Positions 1 to 5,025 of a stretch of DNA of 5,106 nucleotides are shown piece after piece. The stretch covers positions 1 to 5,106 of the forward strand of contig JAQBPS010000023.1 of NCBI GenBank assembly GCA_028287415.1, given 5' to 3'. The first letter of the stretch is position 1. The number at the start of each line of letters is the position of its first letter. The position numbers and the translations under genes were made by a program. The notes under the pieces were generated by a model that ran no database searches, had not been told where the DNA came from, and was given only the letters and a program-made list of their open reading frames with translations. Origin of the DNA: Bacillota bacterium. Lineage in GTDB: Bacteria > Bacillota > Sulfobacillia > Symbiobacteriales > Symbiobacteriaceae.

Positions 1-498
1 GTATTATTCGTGGGCTTCAACCCCGGTGAGCGATCGGCACAGATCGGGCACTACTACGGCTACCCGGGCAACCGGTTCTGGTGGCTGCTCTGGCAGTCGG
101 GGCTGACCGACCGGCTGGTGCCGCCTGAGGAGGACCACACGCTGCCCGGCCATTACGGTTACGGCCTGACCGACATTGTGGAGCGACCGAGCAAGTCCAG
201 TGGCGACCTTGCGGGCTGGGAGCTGCGTTCAGGAAGAAGAGCCCTGATCCTGGAGCTTACGCAATATCAGCCGCGGATCGCATCCTACAATGGTAAAGGC
301 GTATACGCTGCCCTGACGGGCAAGAAGAAGGTCGACTATGGCTTACAGGGAGAACAGGTCGTGCCAGGCGTACTTGATTTCGTCGCAGCGTCTCCCAGCG
401 GTCGCAGTCGCGAACCACTTGAGCTGAAGCTATCTCTCTACAAACAACTTAGAGACATAACCATGAAGGTATGTGCTGGTGGTGCCTACACCTCCTAG
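1..498 (+). CDS. mug: G/U(T) mismatch-specific DNA glycosylase (Mug/TDG family), 5' partial
   Basis: The reading frame is open from the first base and ends at TAG 496-498, giving 165 visible residues. The family removes uracil, and in some members thymine, from G-U/G-T mispairs as the first step of base-excision repair. Visible residues 5-9 read GFNPG, the family's active-site motif (GINPG in E. coli Mug) with the key Asn at residue 7. A PGNRFW segment follows at 22-27, matching PANRFW of Mug. A TDIVERPS stretch matches Mug TKLVDRP, and SPSGRSR at 131-137 matches the second catalytic loop NPSGLSR. E. coli Mug is 168 residues and has about 16 residues before its GINPG, so roughly a dozen N-terminal residues lie outside the window. 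GTG at base 10 is an internal Val codon, not a start. The gene converges on the YkgJ-like gene and their stops overlap. The family is secure. The exact substrate range is not, because members differ in uracil, thymine and ethenocytosine preference. Confidence 0.9.
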   Translation, partial: VLFVGFNPGERSAQIGHYYGYPGNRFWWLLWQSGLTDRLVPPEEDHTLPGHYGYGLTDIVERPSKSSGDLAGWELRSGRRALILELTQYQPRIASYNGKGVYAALTGKKKVDYGLQGEQVVPGVLDFVAASPSGRSREPLELKLSLYKQLRDITMKVCAGGAYTS

Positions 499-1037
499 CT
501 GTGAGGCAGTTCCGCCCAGTCCTCCAGCTGCTTGGTCAGCCACCTGACGTGGTCCAGCATCTCCGGGTCGTCGAGCAGGACCGTCCATGCCTGCTCAGCA
601 GCCGCCACGAACTCAGGGCGCAGTTCCGCCAGCTTGTACCGTTCCGTCAGCGGACAGACGCCCTCGGCGAACGGTGAGAAGCGCATCTCCAGGTGCCCGT
701 CCTCGTGCAAGTAGGGCACCAGGGGGTAGGTGCGGCACTCGAACGGCCGCTTCTCCCGCTCACCTGCGCACAGGCCTGTACACCGCAGGAACGGCACCTG
801 CCGGTGATGCTTCCAGGAGGGGGCGAAGTCGTAGGCCTTCGTCGAATGAAAGTCGAAACTCGCCCACTCCTCGGTGCCGTCAAAAAGCGGCAGCTCGCCG
901 GGGATGAGGTAAACGCCCACGCCGGGGGCGTAGTCTTTACAGCAGCGGTTCCCGCAAAGGGTGCCGCAGTCGAACGGCAGCGGCGTCTCGTCGGCCAGGA
1001 TGCGGCGGGCCTCTGCGATCAACTTGGTATCAGCCAT
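495..1037 (-). CDS. YkgJ-like cysteine-cluster (putative Zn/Fe-chelating) protein
   Basis: The product has 180 residues. Eight cysteines fall in the pattern of the YkgJ/CxxCxxxxC putative metal-chelating family. C24, C28, C32 and C33 lie in CGTLCGNRCC near the N-terminus. C86 and C90 lie in LRCTGLC, C101 in the ECRTYPL signature (the family's RPxxCRxYP motif), and C128 follows. Such proteins are thought to bind zinc, iron or an Fe-S cluster, and the physiological role is unknown for most. There is no signal peptide or membrane segment, so it is probably cytoplasmic. ATG at 1037 was chosen because AGAGGAGG lies 7 nt upstream. The frame stays open far upstream (to about 1574), but that part runs antisense to the dehydrogenase gene and lacks family similarity. 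The gene is divergent from the dehydrogenase and convergent with the glycosylase, sharing a CTAG with its stop. Assignment rests on the cysteine pattern alone. Confidence 0.8.
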   Translation of the reverse strand: MADTKLIAEARRILADETPLPFDCGTLCGNRCCKDYAPGVGVYLIPGELPLFDGTEEWASFDFHSTKAYDFAPSWKHHRQVPFLRCTGLCAGEREKRPFECRTYPLVPYLHEDGHLEMRFSPFAEGVCPLTERYKLAELRPEFVAAAEQAWTVLLDDPEMLDHVRWLTKQLEDWAELPHS

Positions 1038-1044
1038 CGGGCGG

Positions 1045-1052
1045 CCTCCTCT
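1045..1052 (-). promoter_or_regulatory. Shine-Dalgarno site of the YkgJ-like gene
   Basis: On the minus strand AGAGGAGG lies 7 nt before ATG 1037-1035. It fixes the start and excludes the roughly 180-codon upstream extension of the same open frame. Confidence 0.8.
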
Positions 1053-1068
1053 GGGGTCGTAGACCCTT

Positions 1069-1077
1069 ATGATACCA
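1069..1077 (-). promoter_or_regulatory. Possible extended -10 promoter of the YkgJ-like gene
   Basis: Read on the minus strand, TGG-TATCAT is a TGn plus -10 hexamer matching TATAAT at 5 of 6 positions. It would start transcription near base 1062, giving a leader of about 25 nt before the ATG at 1037, with the Shine-Dalgarno site inside it. No convincing -35 hexamer is visible at the right distance (CCGGCG), which is tolerated by extended -10 promoters. This is inference from pattern only. Confidence 0.35.
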
Positions 1078-1085
1078 CATGCACG

Positions 1086-1099
1086 GCCCGCCGCCGGGC
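1086..1099. repeat. Short GC inverted repeat in the divergent spacer
   Basis: GCCCG (1086-1090) and CGGGC (1095-1099) form a perfect 5-bp stem with a 4-nt loop. It lies between the YkgJ-like and dehydrogenase genes, next to the putative -10 regions, so it could be an operator half-site pair. In GC-rich DNA it may equally be chance. Confidence 0.2.
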
Positions 1100-1107
1100 T
1101 GGAAATA

Positions 1108-1116
1108 TGGTAGGAT
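1108..1116 (+). promoter_or_regulatory. Weak candidate -10 region of the dehydrogenase gene
   Basis: TGG-TAGGAT has a TGn extension and a hexamer matching TATAAT at 4 of 6 positions. Transcription would begin near base 1123, about 33 nt before the ATG at 1156. There is no recognisable -35. A promoter must lie in this 118-bp divergent spacer or read in from upstream, but the precise site is uncertain. Confidence 0.22.
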
Positions 1117-1155
1117 AGGGTTGTCAATTCGGCTCCAGAAGGAGACTTTCCAAAC

Positions 1156-2037
1156 ATGGCGCTACTGGGATTTATCGGACTCGGCCGCATGGGTCGCCAC
1201 ATGGCCCGCAATTTGCTGAAGGCCGGGCACACCGTTACCGTCTTCAACCGGAGCCAGGCCGCTGTCGATGACCTGGTCAGCGAGGGCGCCCGCAAGGCGG
1301 AAAACCCCGCCGACGTGGCCCGCAACGCCGACATACTCTTCACCTGCCTGACTACGCCCGACGCGGTGGAGGCGATCATGCGGGCGGCACTCGAAGCTAG
1401 CCGTGCCAATGCCATCTTCGTCGACCACTCGACGATCGGGGTATCGGATGCCCGCCGCATCGCTGCCATGTGCGAAACCAGAGGCGTCCGCTTCATCGAT
1501 GCGCCGATCAGCGGCGGCCCGTGGGGCGCCGAGGCCGGCACGCTGACGATCATGTGCGGCGGCGACCAGTCCACGTACGATGAGGTCCTCCCCTACCTCC
1601 AGGCCGAGGGCAAGCAACTGTACCTGCTCGGCCCGGTCGGCGCGGGTTCGGTCGCCAAGCTCTGCAACAACCTGCTGGTTGGCATCCACAGTGCGGCAGC
1701 ATCGGAGGCATTCGTGCTGGGCGTCAAGGCCGGACTCGATCCGAAGGCCCTCTATCAGATCATCAACGGGGCGACCGGCAACTCCAAGCAGATCGAGCGC
1801 AACTTCCCGCAGTTCATCTTTCCCGGCAACTTCGAGGCCGCGTTCTCGATCGAGCACCTGCACAAGGACGTGGCCCTCGCCGTCAACCTGGGCAAGGAGC
1901 AGAACGTGCGGATGCTCCTTGGTGCGCTGACTCAGCAATTGCTGGAGGAAGCCCGTGCGTTGGGCCATGCCCAGGAGGATGTGGCAGCGCTGATCCGCCC
2001 GCTTGAGCAGTTGAGCGGGGTGAAAGTGCGCGCTTAA
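1156..2037 (+). CDS. NAD(P)-dependent beta-hydroxyacid dehydrogenase (3-hydroxyisobutyrate dehydrogenase / tartronate-semialdehyde reductase family)
   Basis: The product has 293 residues, the normal size for the family (about 290-300). The N-terminal Rossmann domain opens with GFIGLGRMG (5-13), the dinucleotide-binding loop. NRS at 31-33, after the second strand, has Asn-Arg rather than an acidic residue, which suggests NADP(H) preference. DHSTI (90-94) and DAPISGGPWGA (115-125) are the conserved cofactor and substrate segments, the latter the family's DAPVSGG motif. K168 in GAGSVAKLCNN is the catalytic lysine, followed by conserved N171 and N172. The all-alpha C-terminal domain is complete. 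Enzymes of this family reversibly oxidise 3-hydroxyacids to semialdehydes, in valine breakdown, glycerate/glyoxylate pathways or succinic-semialdehyde reduction. Which substrate applies cannot be read from sequence alone, and the neighbours give no pathway clue. The ATG at 1156 is preceded by AAGGAG at 1139-1144 (11-nt spacing). The cytoplasmic enzyme call is firm. Confidence 0.92.
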   Translation: MALLGFIGLGRMGRHMARNLLKAGHTVTVFNRSQAAVDDLVSEGARKAENPADVARNADILFTCLTTPDAVEAIMRAALEASRANAIFVDHSTIGVSDARRIAAMCETRGVRFIDAPISGGPWGAEAGTLTIMCGGDQSTYDEVLPYLQAEGKQLYLLGPVGAGSVAKLCNNLLVGIHSAAASEAFVLGVKAGLDPKALYQIINGATGNSKQIERNFPQFIFPGNFEAAFSIEHLHKDVALAVNLGKEQNVRMLLGALTQQLLEEARALGHAQEDVAALIRPLEQLSGVKVRA

Positions 2038-2055
2038 GAGCCGGACATTGATTTC

Positions 2056-2167
2056 GCCGCAGATTTCGCAGATTACGCTGATTTCAAACCCGACGCAGAT
2101 TACCACACCAGATATATTATTTTTATATTTTTAATGTCGAATCTGCGAAATCCGCGAAATCTGCGGC
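2056..2167. repeat. Imperfect inverted repeat built from 9-bp units
   Basis: The left arm (2056-2084) and right arm (2139-2167) are reverse complements at 25 of 29 positions, the outer 14 bp (2056-2069 with 2154-2167) perfectly. Each arm is itself periodic. The left arm reads GCAGATTTC, GCAGATTAC, GCTGATTTC in exact 9-bp steps, and an extra GCAGATTAC lies at 2095-2103. The right arm reads GAATCTGC (8 bp), GAAATCCGC, GAAATCTGC, the reverse-complement unit. The 54-bp centre is AT-rich. A transcript could fold into a long stem-loop between the dehydrogenase and helicase genes. There is no T-run directly after the right arm, so it is not a classic intrinsic terminator in the plus direction. It could be an interspersed repeat family, an attenuator-like leader or an mRNA-stabilising structure. 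Confidence 0.8.
2104..2135 (+). promoter_or_regulatory. AT-rich core, candidate promoter region for the helicase gene
   Basis: This A/T-dominated segment sits in the loop of the inverted repeat and contrasts strongly with the GC-rich surroundings. It holds two TATATT hexamers (2113-2118 and 2124-2129), each a 5 of 6 match to TATAAT. No good -35 element is visible 16-18 bp upstream of either. If used, transcripts would start just before or within the right arm and give a leader of about 100 nt. AT-rich DNA makes such hexamers by chance, so support is weak. Confidence 0.25.
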
Positions 2168-2221
2168 TTATAAAACTCTCAACCCCTGGCAAAGCTAGCG
2201 TGAGCGAGATCGCCACGTTCT

Positions 2222-2226
2222 GGAGG
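2222..2226 (+). promoter_or_regulatory. Shine-Dalgarno site that sets the helicase start
   Basis: GGAGG lies 9 nt before ATG 2236. The alternative in-frame ATG at 2134 has only AT-rich sequence upstream and no ribosome-binding site, so translation most likely begins at 2236. Confidence 0.75.
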
Positions 2227-2235
2227 GGAAGCCTC

Positions 2236-3876
2236 ATGCCAGAGGATTCAGCTGGGTTCGCAGATATGGGCATCGATCCGGCCATTCTAAAGTCCCTGGA
2301 GGAGATGGGCTTTGAGGAGCCCTCCCCGATCCAGGTCGCTGCGATCCCGGCGCTGCTGGAGGGGCGGGACGTAATCGGGCAGGCGCAGACCGGCACCGGC
2401 AAGACCGCCGCTTTCGGCATCCCCCTGCTCCAGCGGCTGCGCCCCGACATGCAGCGGCCACAAGCGCTCGTACTGGCGCCGACCCGGGAGCTTGCACTGC
2501 AAGTGGCCGAGGAGATCGGCCGCATCGGCAAGCACCTGCGCGTTCGGGAACTGGCCGTGTACGGCGGCACCCCCATCGATCGGCAAATTCGCTCGCTGCG
2601 GGCCGGCGTCGAGGTCGTGATCGGCACGCCCGGCCGCATTATGGATCATATCGATCGGGGGACGCTCAAACTCGACCAGATCCGGACGTTGGTGCTCGAT
2701 GAGGCCGACGAGATGCTTGACATGGGCTTTGTTGACGATATTGACAAGATCATGGGCTATCTGCCCGCGGAGCGGCAGACCGTCTGCTTCTCAGCGACGA
2801 TGCCTGATCCGATCCTACGCATCACCAAGCGGCACATGCGTGATCCGGTGCAGGTCAGCATCGCCCGTGAGGAACTGACGGGGCCGACCATCGAGCAGGC
2901 CTATTTCGAGATTCGGGAGCGGGACCGGGTTGACGCCCTGACGCGGATCATCGACCACGAGGCGATCTCGCGTGCAATCATCTTCTGCCGCACCAAGCGG
3001 AGCTGCGATGAGCTGGCGTCCGCTCTGCAAGCCCGAGGCTACATCGCCGAGGCGATTCATGGCGACCTCAACCAGGCGCAGCGCAACCGGGTGCTCAGCC
3101 GGTTCAAGGACGGCCAGATTGAGCTGCTGGTTGCGACCGACGTGGCCGCCCGTGGGATCGACGTCGAGAATGTGACTCATGTGATCAATTACGATATCGC
3201 CCAGTCCCCCGAGGCACATGTCCACCGCATCGGGCGGACGGGGCGCGCCGGTCGCGAGGGTACCGCTTTCACCCTGATCCATCCCCGTGAATTTCGGCAC
3301 CTCAAGCTGATCGAGCGGGCGACCAGATCCCGCATCCCCCGCCGCAACGTGCCCACCCCGACTGACGTCGCCGCAAGGGCGCTCCACCTGCTGGGTGAGC
3401 GCATCGTCTCCCTGGTAGAGCAGGGCGCCGGCGAGGAGGAGCGGTACGCTGCAGTCGCGTCGCGCCTGCTGGAGGAGCATGAGCCGGAGCGGCTGGTGGC
3501 CGCGCTGATCTCGACGATGGCGGACCCCCGCAGCACTGGCGGCGCCGGCAGCGGAGGCGGCCCGGAATTGGGACGGCCCGCTGCGAGGACAGCGGGCGGC
3601 GGTGCGGACTTCCCCGACACAGGTGGTGAGGCGGGCTACGTGCGCTTCTTTGTCAACATCGGCAGCCGTGACCGGGCCACGCCGGCCGACTTTGTCCGGA
3701 CAATTGCCCGTCAGGCGGAGATACCAGGCGGGCTGATCGGCGCGATCGACATCCATGAAAGCTTCACGTTTGTCGAAGTGCCGCGGGACGTGGCGCAAAG
3801 AGTGATGGAGGCGATGAGCAACGCCACGATCCAGGGCCGGAATGTCAACATGGAGCCTGCGAAGCCCTCGCGCTAG
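2236..3876 (+). CDS. deaD: DEAD-box ATP-dependent RNA helicase with C-terminal DbpA-type RNA-binding domain (DeaD/CsdA-like)
   Basis: The product has 546 residues. It unwinds short RNA duplexes using ATP, and relatives act in ribosome assembly, mRNA decay and cold adaptation. All helicase motifs are intact: Q motif with F8 and Q33 (GFEEPSPIQ), Walker A AQTGTGKT (50-57), Ia PTRELA (82-87), Ib TPGR (131-134), II DEAD (155-158), III SAT (186-188), IV IIFCRT (248-253), V ATDVAARGID (300-309), VI HRIGRTGRAG (330-339). A Gly/Pro/Ala-rich linker (about 430-466) leads to a DbpA-like RNA-binding fold (about 468-542: RFFVNIG, GAIDI, FTFVEVP, GRNV), which in relatives guides the helicase to structured RNA. 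ATG 2236 was chosen over in-frame ATG 2134 because GGAGG precedes it and because the 34 extra codons would translate the intergenic repeat. E. coli CsdA is longer (about 630 aa), with an additional basic tail that is absent here. The 3' end interlocks with the convergent DinB_2 gene at CTAG. The symbol is by family resemblance; DbpA- or CshA-like naming is also possible. Confidence 0.93.
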   Translation: MPEDSAGFADMGIDPAILKSLEEMGFEEPSPIQVAAIPALLEGRDVIGQAQTGTGKTAAFGIPLLQRLRPDMQRPQALVLAPTRELALQVAEEIGRIGKHLRVRELAVYGGTPIDRQIRSLRAGVEVVIGTPGRIMDHIDRGTLKLDQIRTLVLDEADEMLDMGFVDDIDKIMGYLPAERQTVCFSATMPDPILRITKRHMRDPVQVSIAREELTGPTIEQAYFEIRERDRVDALTRIIDHEAISRAIIFCRTKRSCDELASALQARGYIAEAIHGDLNQAQRNRVLSRFKDGQIELLVATDVAARGIDVENVTHVINYDIAQSPEAHVHRIGRTGRAGREGTAFTLIHPREFRHLKLIERATRSRIPRRNVPTPTDVAARALHLLGERIVSLVEQGAGEEERYAAVASRLLEEHEPERLVAALISTMADPRSTGGAGSGGGPELGRPAARTAGGGADFPDTGGEAGYVRFFVNIGSRDRATPADFVRTIARQAEIPGGLIGAIDIHESFTFVEVPRDVAQRVMEAMSNATIQGRNVNMEPAKPSR

Positions 3877-4424
3877 GCCCGCTGGACCTGATCCCTTGTC
3901 GCCCATGCCTCCGCGTTCGCCCGCATGTGCTCGATATGGCGGTTGTCATGCAGCCCGATCAGATGCCACAGCTGTGCCAGGTTGACCGCCACCCCGGCCG
4001 GATGGAGATATGTGACCTTGTCCGTATCCAGCGCGGGAAAGCGCTCCACACAAGCAAGCATGCGATGGTGGCTCTGCTCGAGCAGCGCAAAGCTCTCCTC
4101 GACCGAGCGCCCCTGCGGCTCGGTCGGCGGCGGCGCCTTGAACTTGGTGTTTGCAATGCCCGATGCGACCATGACGGCAAGGCAGTCAACGTTAGGCGTC
4201 GTCTCGGGCGTCGCCGGCGGCGCCTTGGCCGTCAGCTCCTCGACGATGGGCGTGAGCAATTGCATCAGCAGTGCGACGTGCTCGAAGTGCTCCTGCATGC
4301 TCCACTTCTCGGGAGCGGGACGCCAGGTGCGCTGTTCGGGGTCGGCGTCCCTGACCATTGCGACCAGTTGCTGACGCTGCTTCGCATTGAACCGGTTCAC
4401 GTCGTCGAGCGTGCGAAACTCCAT
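3873..4424 (-). CDS. DinB_2-like (DinB/YfiT fold) putative metal-dependent protein
   Basis: The product has 183 residues and the layout of DinB-superfamily four-helix bundles. An N-terminal helix is followed by the segment PEKWSMQEHFEHV, with H49 as first probable metal ligand. A proline-rich loop (about 71-79) follows, and near the C-terminus come HPAGVAVNLAQLWHLIGLHDNRHIEHM with H159 and H163 as the HxxxH pair. In relatives three histidines bind a divalent metal (Ni, Zn or similar). Characterised members include bacillithiol or mycothiol S-transferases and maleylpyruvate isomerase, but most are unassigned, so no substrate can be named. ATG 4424 was chosen because GGAGGT lies 6 nt upstream. 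The frame extends to 4478, but those codons would cover the spacer repeats. It lies downstream of another DinB-family gene on the same strand, 108 bp away. The stop overlaps the helicase stop. The fold call is good; function is unknown. Confidence 0.82.
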   Translation of the reverse strand: MEFRTLDDVNRFNAKQRQQLVAMVRDADPEQRTWRPAPEKWSMQEHFEHVALLMQLLTPIVEELTAKAPPATPETTPNVDCLAVMVASGIANTKFKAPPPTEPQGRSVEESFALLEQSHHRMLACVERFPALDTDKVTYLHPAGVAVNLAQLWHLIGLHDNRHIEHMRANAEAWATRDQVQRA

Positions 4425-4430
4425 GGTTAC

Positions 4431-4436
4431 ACCTCC
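4431..4436 (-). promoter_or_regulatory. Shine-Dalgarno site of the DinB_2-like gene
   Basis: Minus-strand GGAGGT lies 6 nt before ATG 4424-4422. It selects this start over the upstream in-frame ATG at 4478. Confidence 0.78.
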
Positions 4437-4460
4437 GACGGGGGTTGAGCAGGGACATAA

Positions 4461-4490
4461 AATCCGCGGCATCCGCACATCCGCGTCAAT
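4461..4490. repeat. Short-period repeat tract (ATCCGC units)
   Basis: ATCCGC occurs three times, at 4462-4467, 4471-4476 and 4479-4484, with 9- and 8-bp steps, followed by an A-rich run. The unit resembles the 9-bp units (GAAATCCGC / GAAATCTGC) of the right arm of the inverted repeat at 2139-2164. The two spacers therefore appear to carry members of one repeat type. It lies in the 108-bp gap between the two DinB-fold genes. Confidence 0.6.
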
Positions 4491-4531
4491 AAAAAACGCT
4501 CGACTTAAATCGTAGGGGGCTTGATCCCCTG
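4488..4531 (-). terminator. Weak candidate terminator after the DinB gene
   Basis: On the minus strand a G/C hairpin (4530-4526 AGGGG pairing with 4518-4514 CCCCT, 7-nt loop) is followed about 15 nt later by a T-rich run (4496-4488, TTTTTTATT). The gap between stem and T-run is too long for a textbook intrinsic terminator, though a small weak stem (CGA...TCG, 4512-4501) lies between them. It may reduce read-through into the DinB_2-like gene. Confidence 0.25.
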
Positions 4532-4559
4532 CTTAAATCGTAGGGGGCTTAACCCCCTG
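4504..4559. repeat. 28-bp perfect-register tandem duplication, two copies
   Basis: Copy 1 is 4504-4531 and copy 2 is 4532-4559, directly abutting and identical at 26 of 28 positions. Copy 2 (minus strand) encodes the last codons of the DinB gene, Q-G-V-K-P-P-T-I, and its TAA stop. Copy 1 would encode Q-G-I-K-P-P-T-I and TAA but lies beyond the stop. The two differences both fall in a single codon (GTT Val versus ATC Ile). Each copy contains a G-run/C-run hairpin: 4542-4547 with 4553-4558 is a perfect 6-bp stem with a 5-nt loop, and copy 1 has a 5-bp stem. Confidence 0.92.
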
Positions 4560-4991
4560 CATGCGCATCAGCATGAAAATCTGCCCCCGGTGATGGATCT
4601 CGTGCTCCATCACGTGGTAGACCAGCCAGTTCATCGTGGCGGCCGGGAAGTCGATGTACGGCATCGGGTACTTGCGGTTCAGCTCCGTCACCGGGCTGTC
4701 ACGAAGCCATTCCACCGTCGCCTTATGCACACGGTCCCAGAAGGCGATTAGTTGCTCCATGTTTTCAAACTGCTTGGGGTCCCAGGAAGTCTCCCAAGGT
4801 TCTTTTTTCAACGCATTGCGATAAATCCAGTGCCACTCCGCATCGACGATGTGAACGGCCAGCTCCCACGCGCTCGTGTGCCAGCCCGGGGGCTTCCACG
4901 CCAGTTGCTCAGGGGTCAGCTTGCGCAGTGCGCTCAGCGTGAACGGTCGCAGGTCGGTCTCCCAATGGCGATATACGTCAAATGCAAGCAT
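4533..4991 (-). CDS. DinB-family protein (putative metal-binding four-helix bundle)
   Basis: The product has 152 residues, typical for the DinB family (about 150-170). It starts with a WETD/FTLSALRKLTPEQLAWKP helix characteristic of the family. H47 in WELAVHIVDAE is the first probable metal ligand. The C-terminal motif HEIHHRGQ supplies H130 and H134 (HxxxH), the classic DinB signature, followed by the usual LMRMQGVKPP end. Relatives include damage-inducible B. subtilis DinB and bacillithiol S-transferases; the substrate here is unknown. ATG 4991 was chosen because AAGGAGG lies 7 nt upstream. The frame stays open further upstream, to a TTG at about 5054, but that part overlaps the preceding gene's end in another frame. 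It starts 34 nt after that gene's stop, so the two are probably cotranscribed. The last eight codons and the stop lie inside a 28-bp tandem duplication. It shares little more than the histidine layout with the adjacent DinB_2-like protein. Confidence 0.88.
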   Translation of the reverse strand: MLAFDVYRHWETDLRPFTLSALRKLTPEQLAWKPPGWHTSAWELAVHIVDAEWHWIYRNALKKEPWETSWDPKQFENMEQLIAFWDRVHKATVEWLRDSPVTELNRKYPMPYIDFPAATMNWLVYHVMEHEIHHRGQIFMLMRMQGVKPPTI

Positions 4992-4998
4992 GGGCCGC

Positions 4999-5005
4999 CC
5001 TCCTT
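4999..5005 (-). promoter_or_regulatory. Shine-Dalgarno site of the DinB gene
   Basis: Minus-strand AAGGAGG, close to the ideal consensus, lies 7 nt before ATG 4991-4989 and decides the start. Confidence 0.82.
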
Positions 5006-5025
5006 GCTTCTCAGCTACGGATATA

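Noticed and set aside
1038..1574. Long N-terminal extension of the YkgJ-like frame (to a 359-residue product)
   Set aside because: It runs antisense through the well-supported dehydrogenase gene, has Ser/Ala/Arg-rich shadow composition, and a strong ribosome-binding site marks the start at 1037.
1162..2106. 314-residue open frame on the minus strand opposite the dehydrogenase
   Set aside because: It is a shadow of a GC-rich gene with no recognisable domain and no ribosome-binding site, and its start lies inside the intergenic repeat.
2056..2167. CRISPR array
   Set aside because: The units are 9 bp and contiguous, with no unique 30-40-bp spacers between them, and no cas gene is present.
2056..2167. 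Intrinsic terminator for the dehydrogenase
   Set aside because: The stem is imperfect, the loop is over 50 nt and no T-run directly follows the right arm. T-runs occur only inside the loop.
2815..3906. 363-residue open frame on the minus strand opposite the helicase
   Set aside because: It covers conserved helicase motifs on the other strand, shows no family features, and would also overlap the DinB_2-like gene's end.
3925..4448. Plus-strand open frames of 149 and 173 residues opposite the DinB_2-like gene
   Set aside because: They lack domain features and ribosome-binding sites and oppose a gene with clear metal-ligand motifs.
4425..4478. 18-codon N-terminal extension of the DinB_2-like protein
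   Set aside because: The codons run into the ATCCGC repeat spacer, and the GGAGGT site lies just before the inner ATG at 4424.
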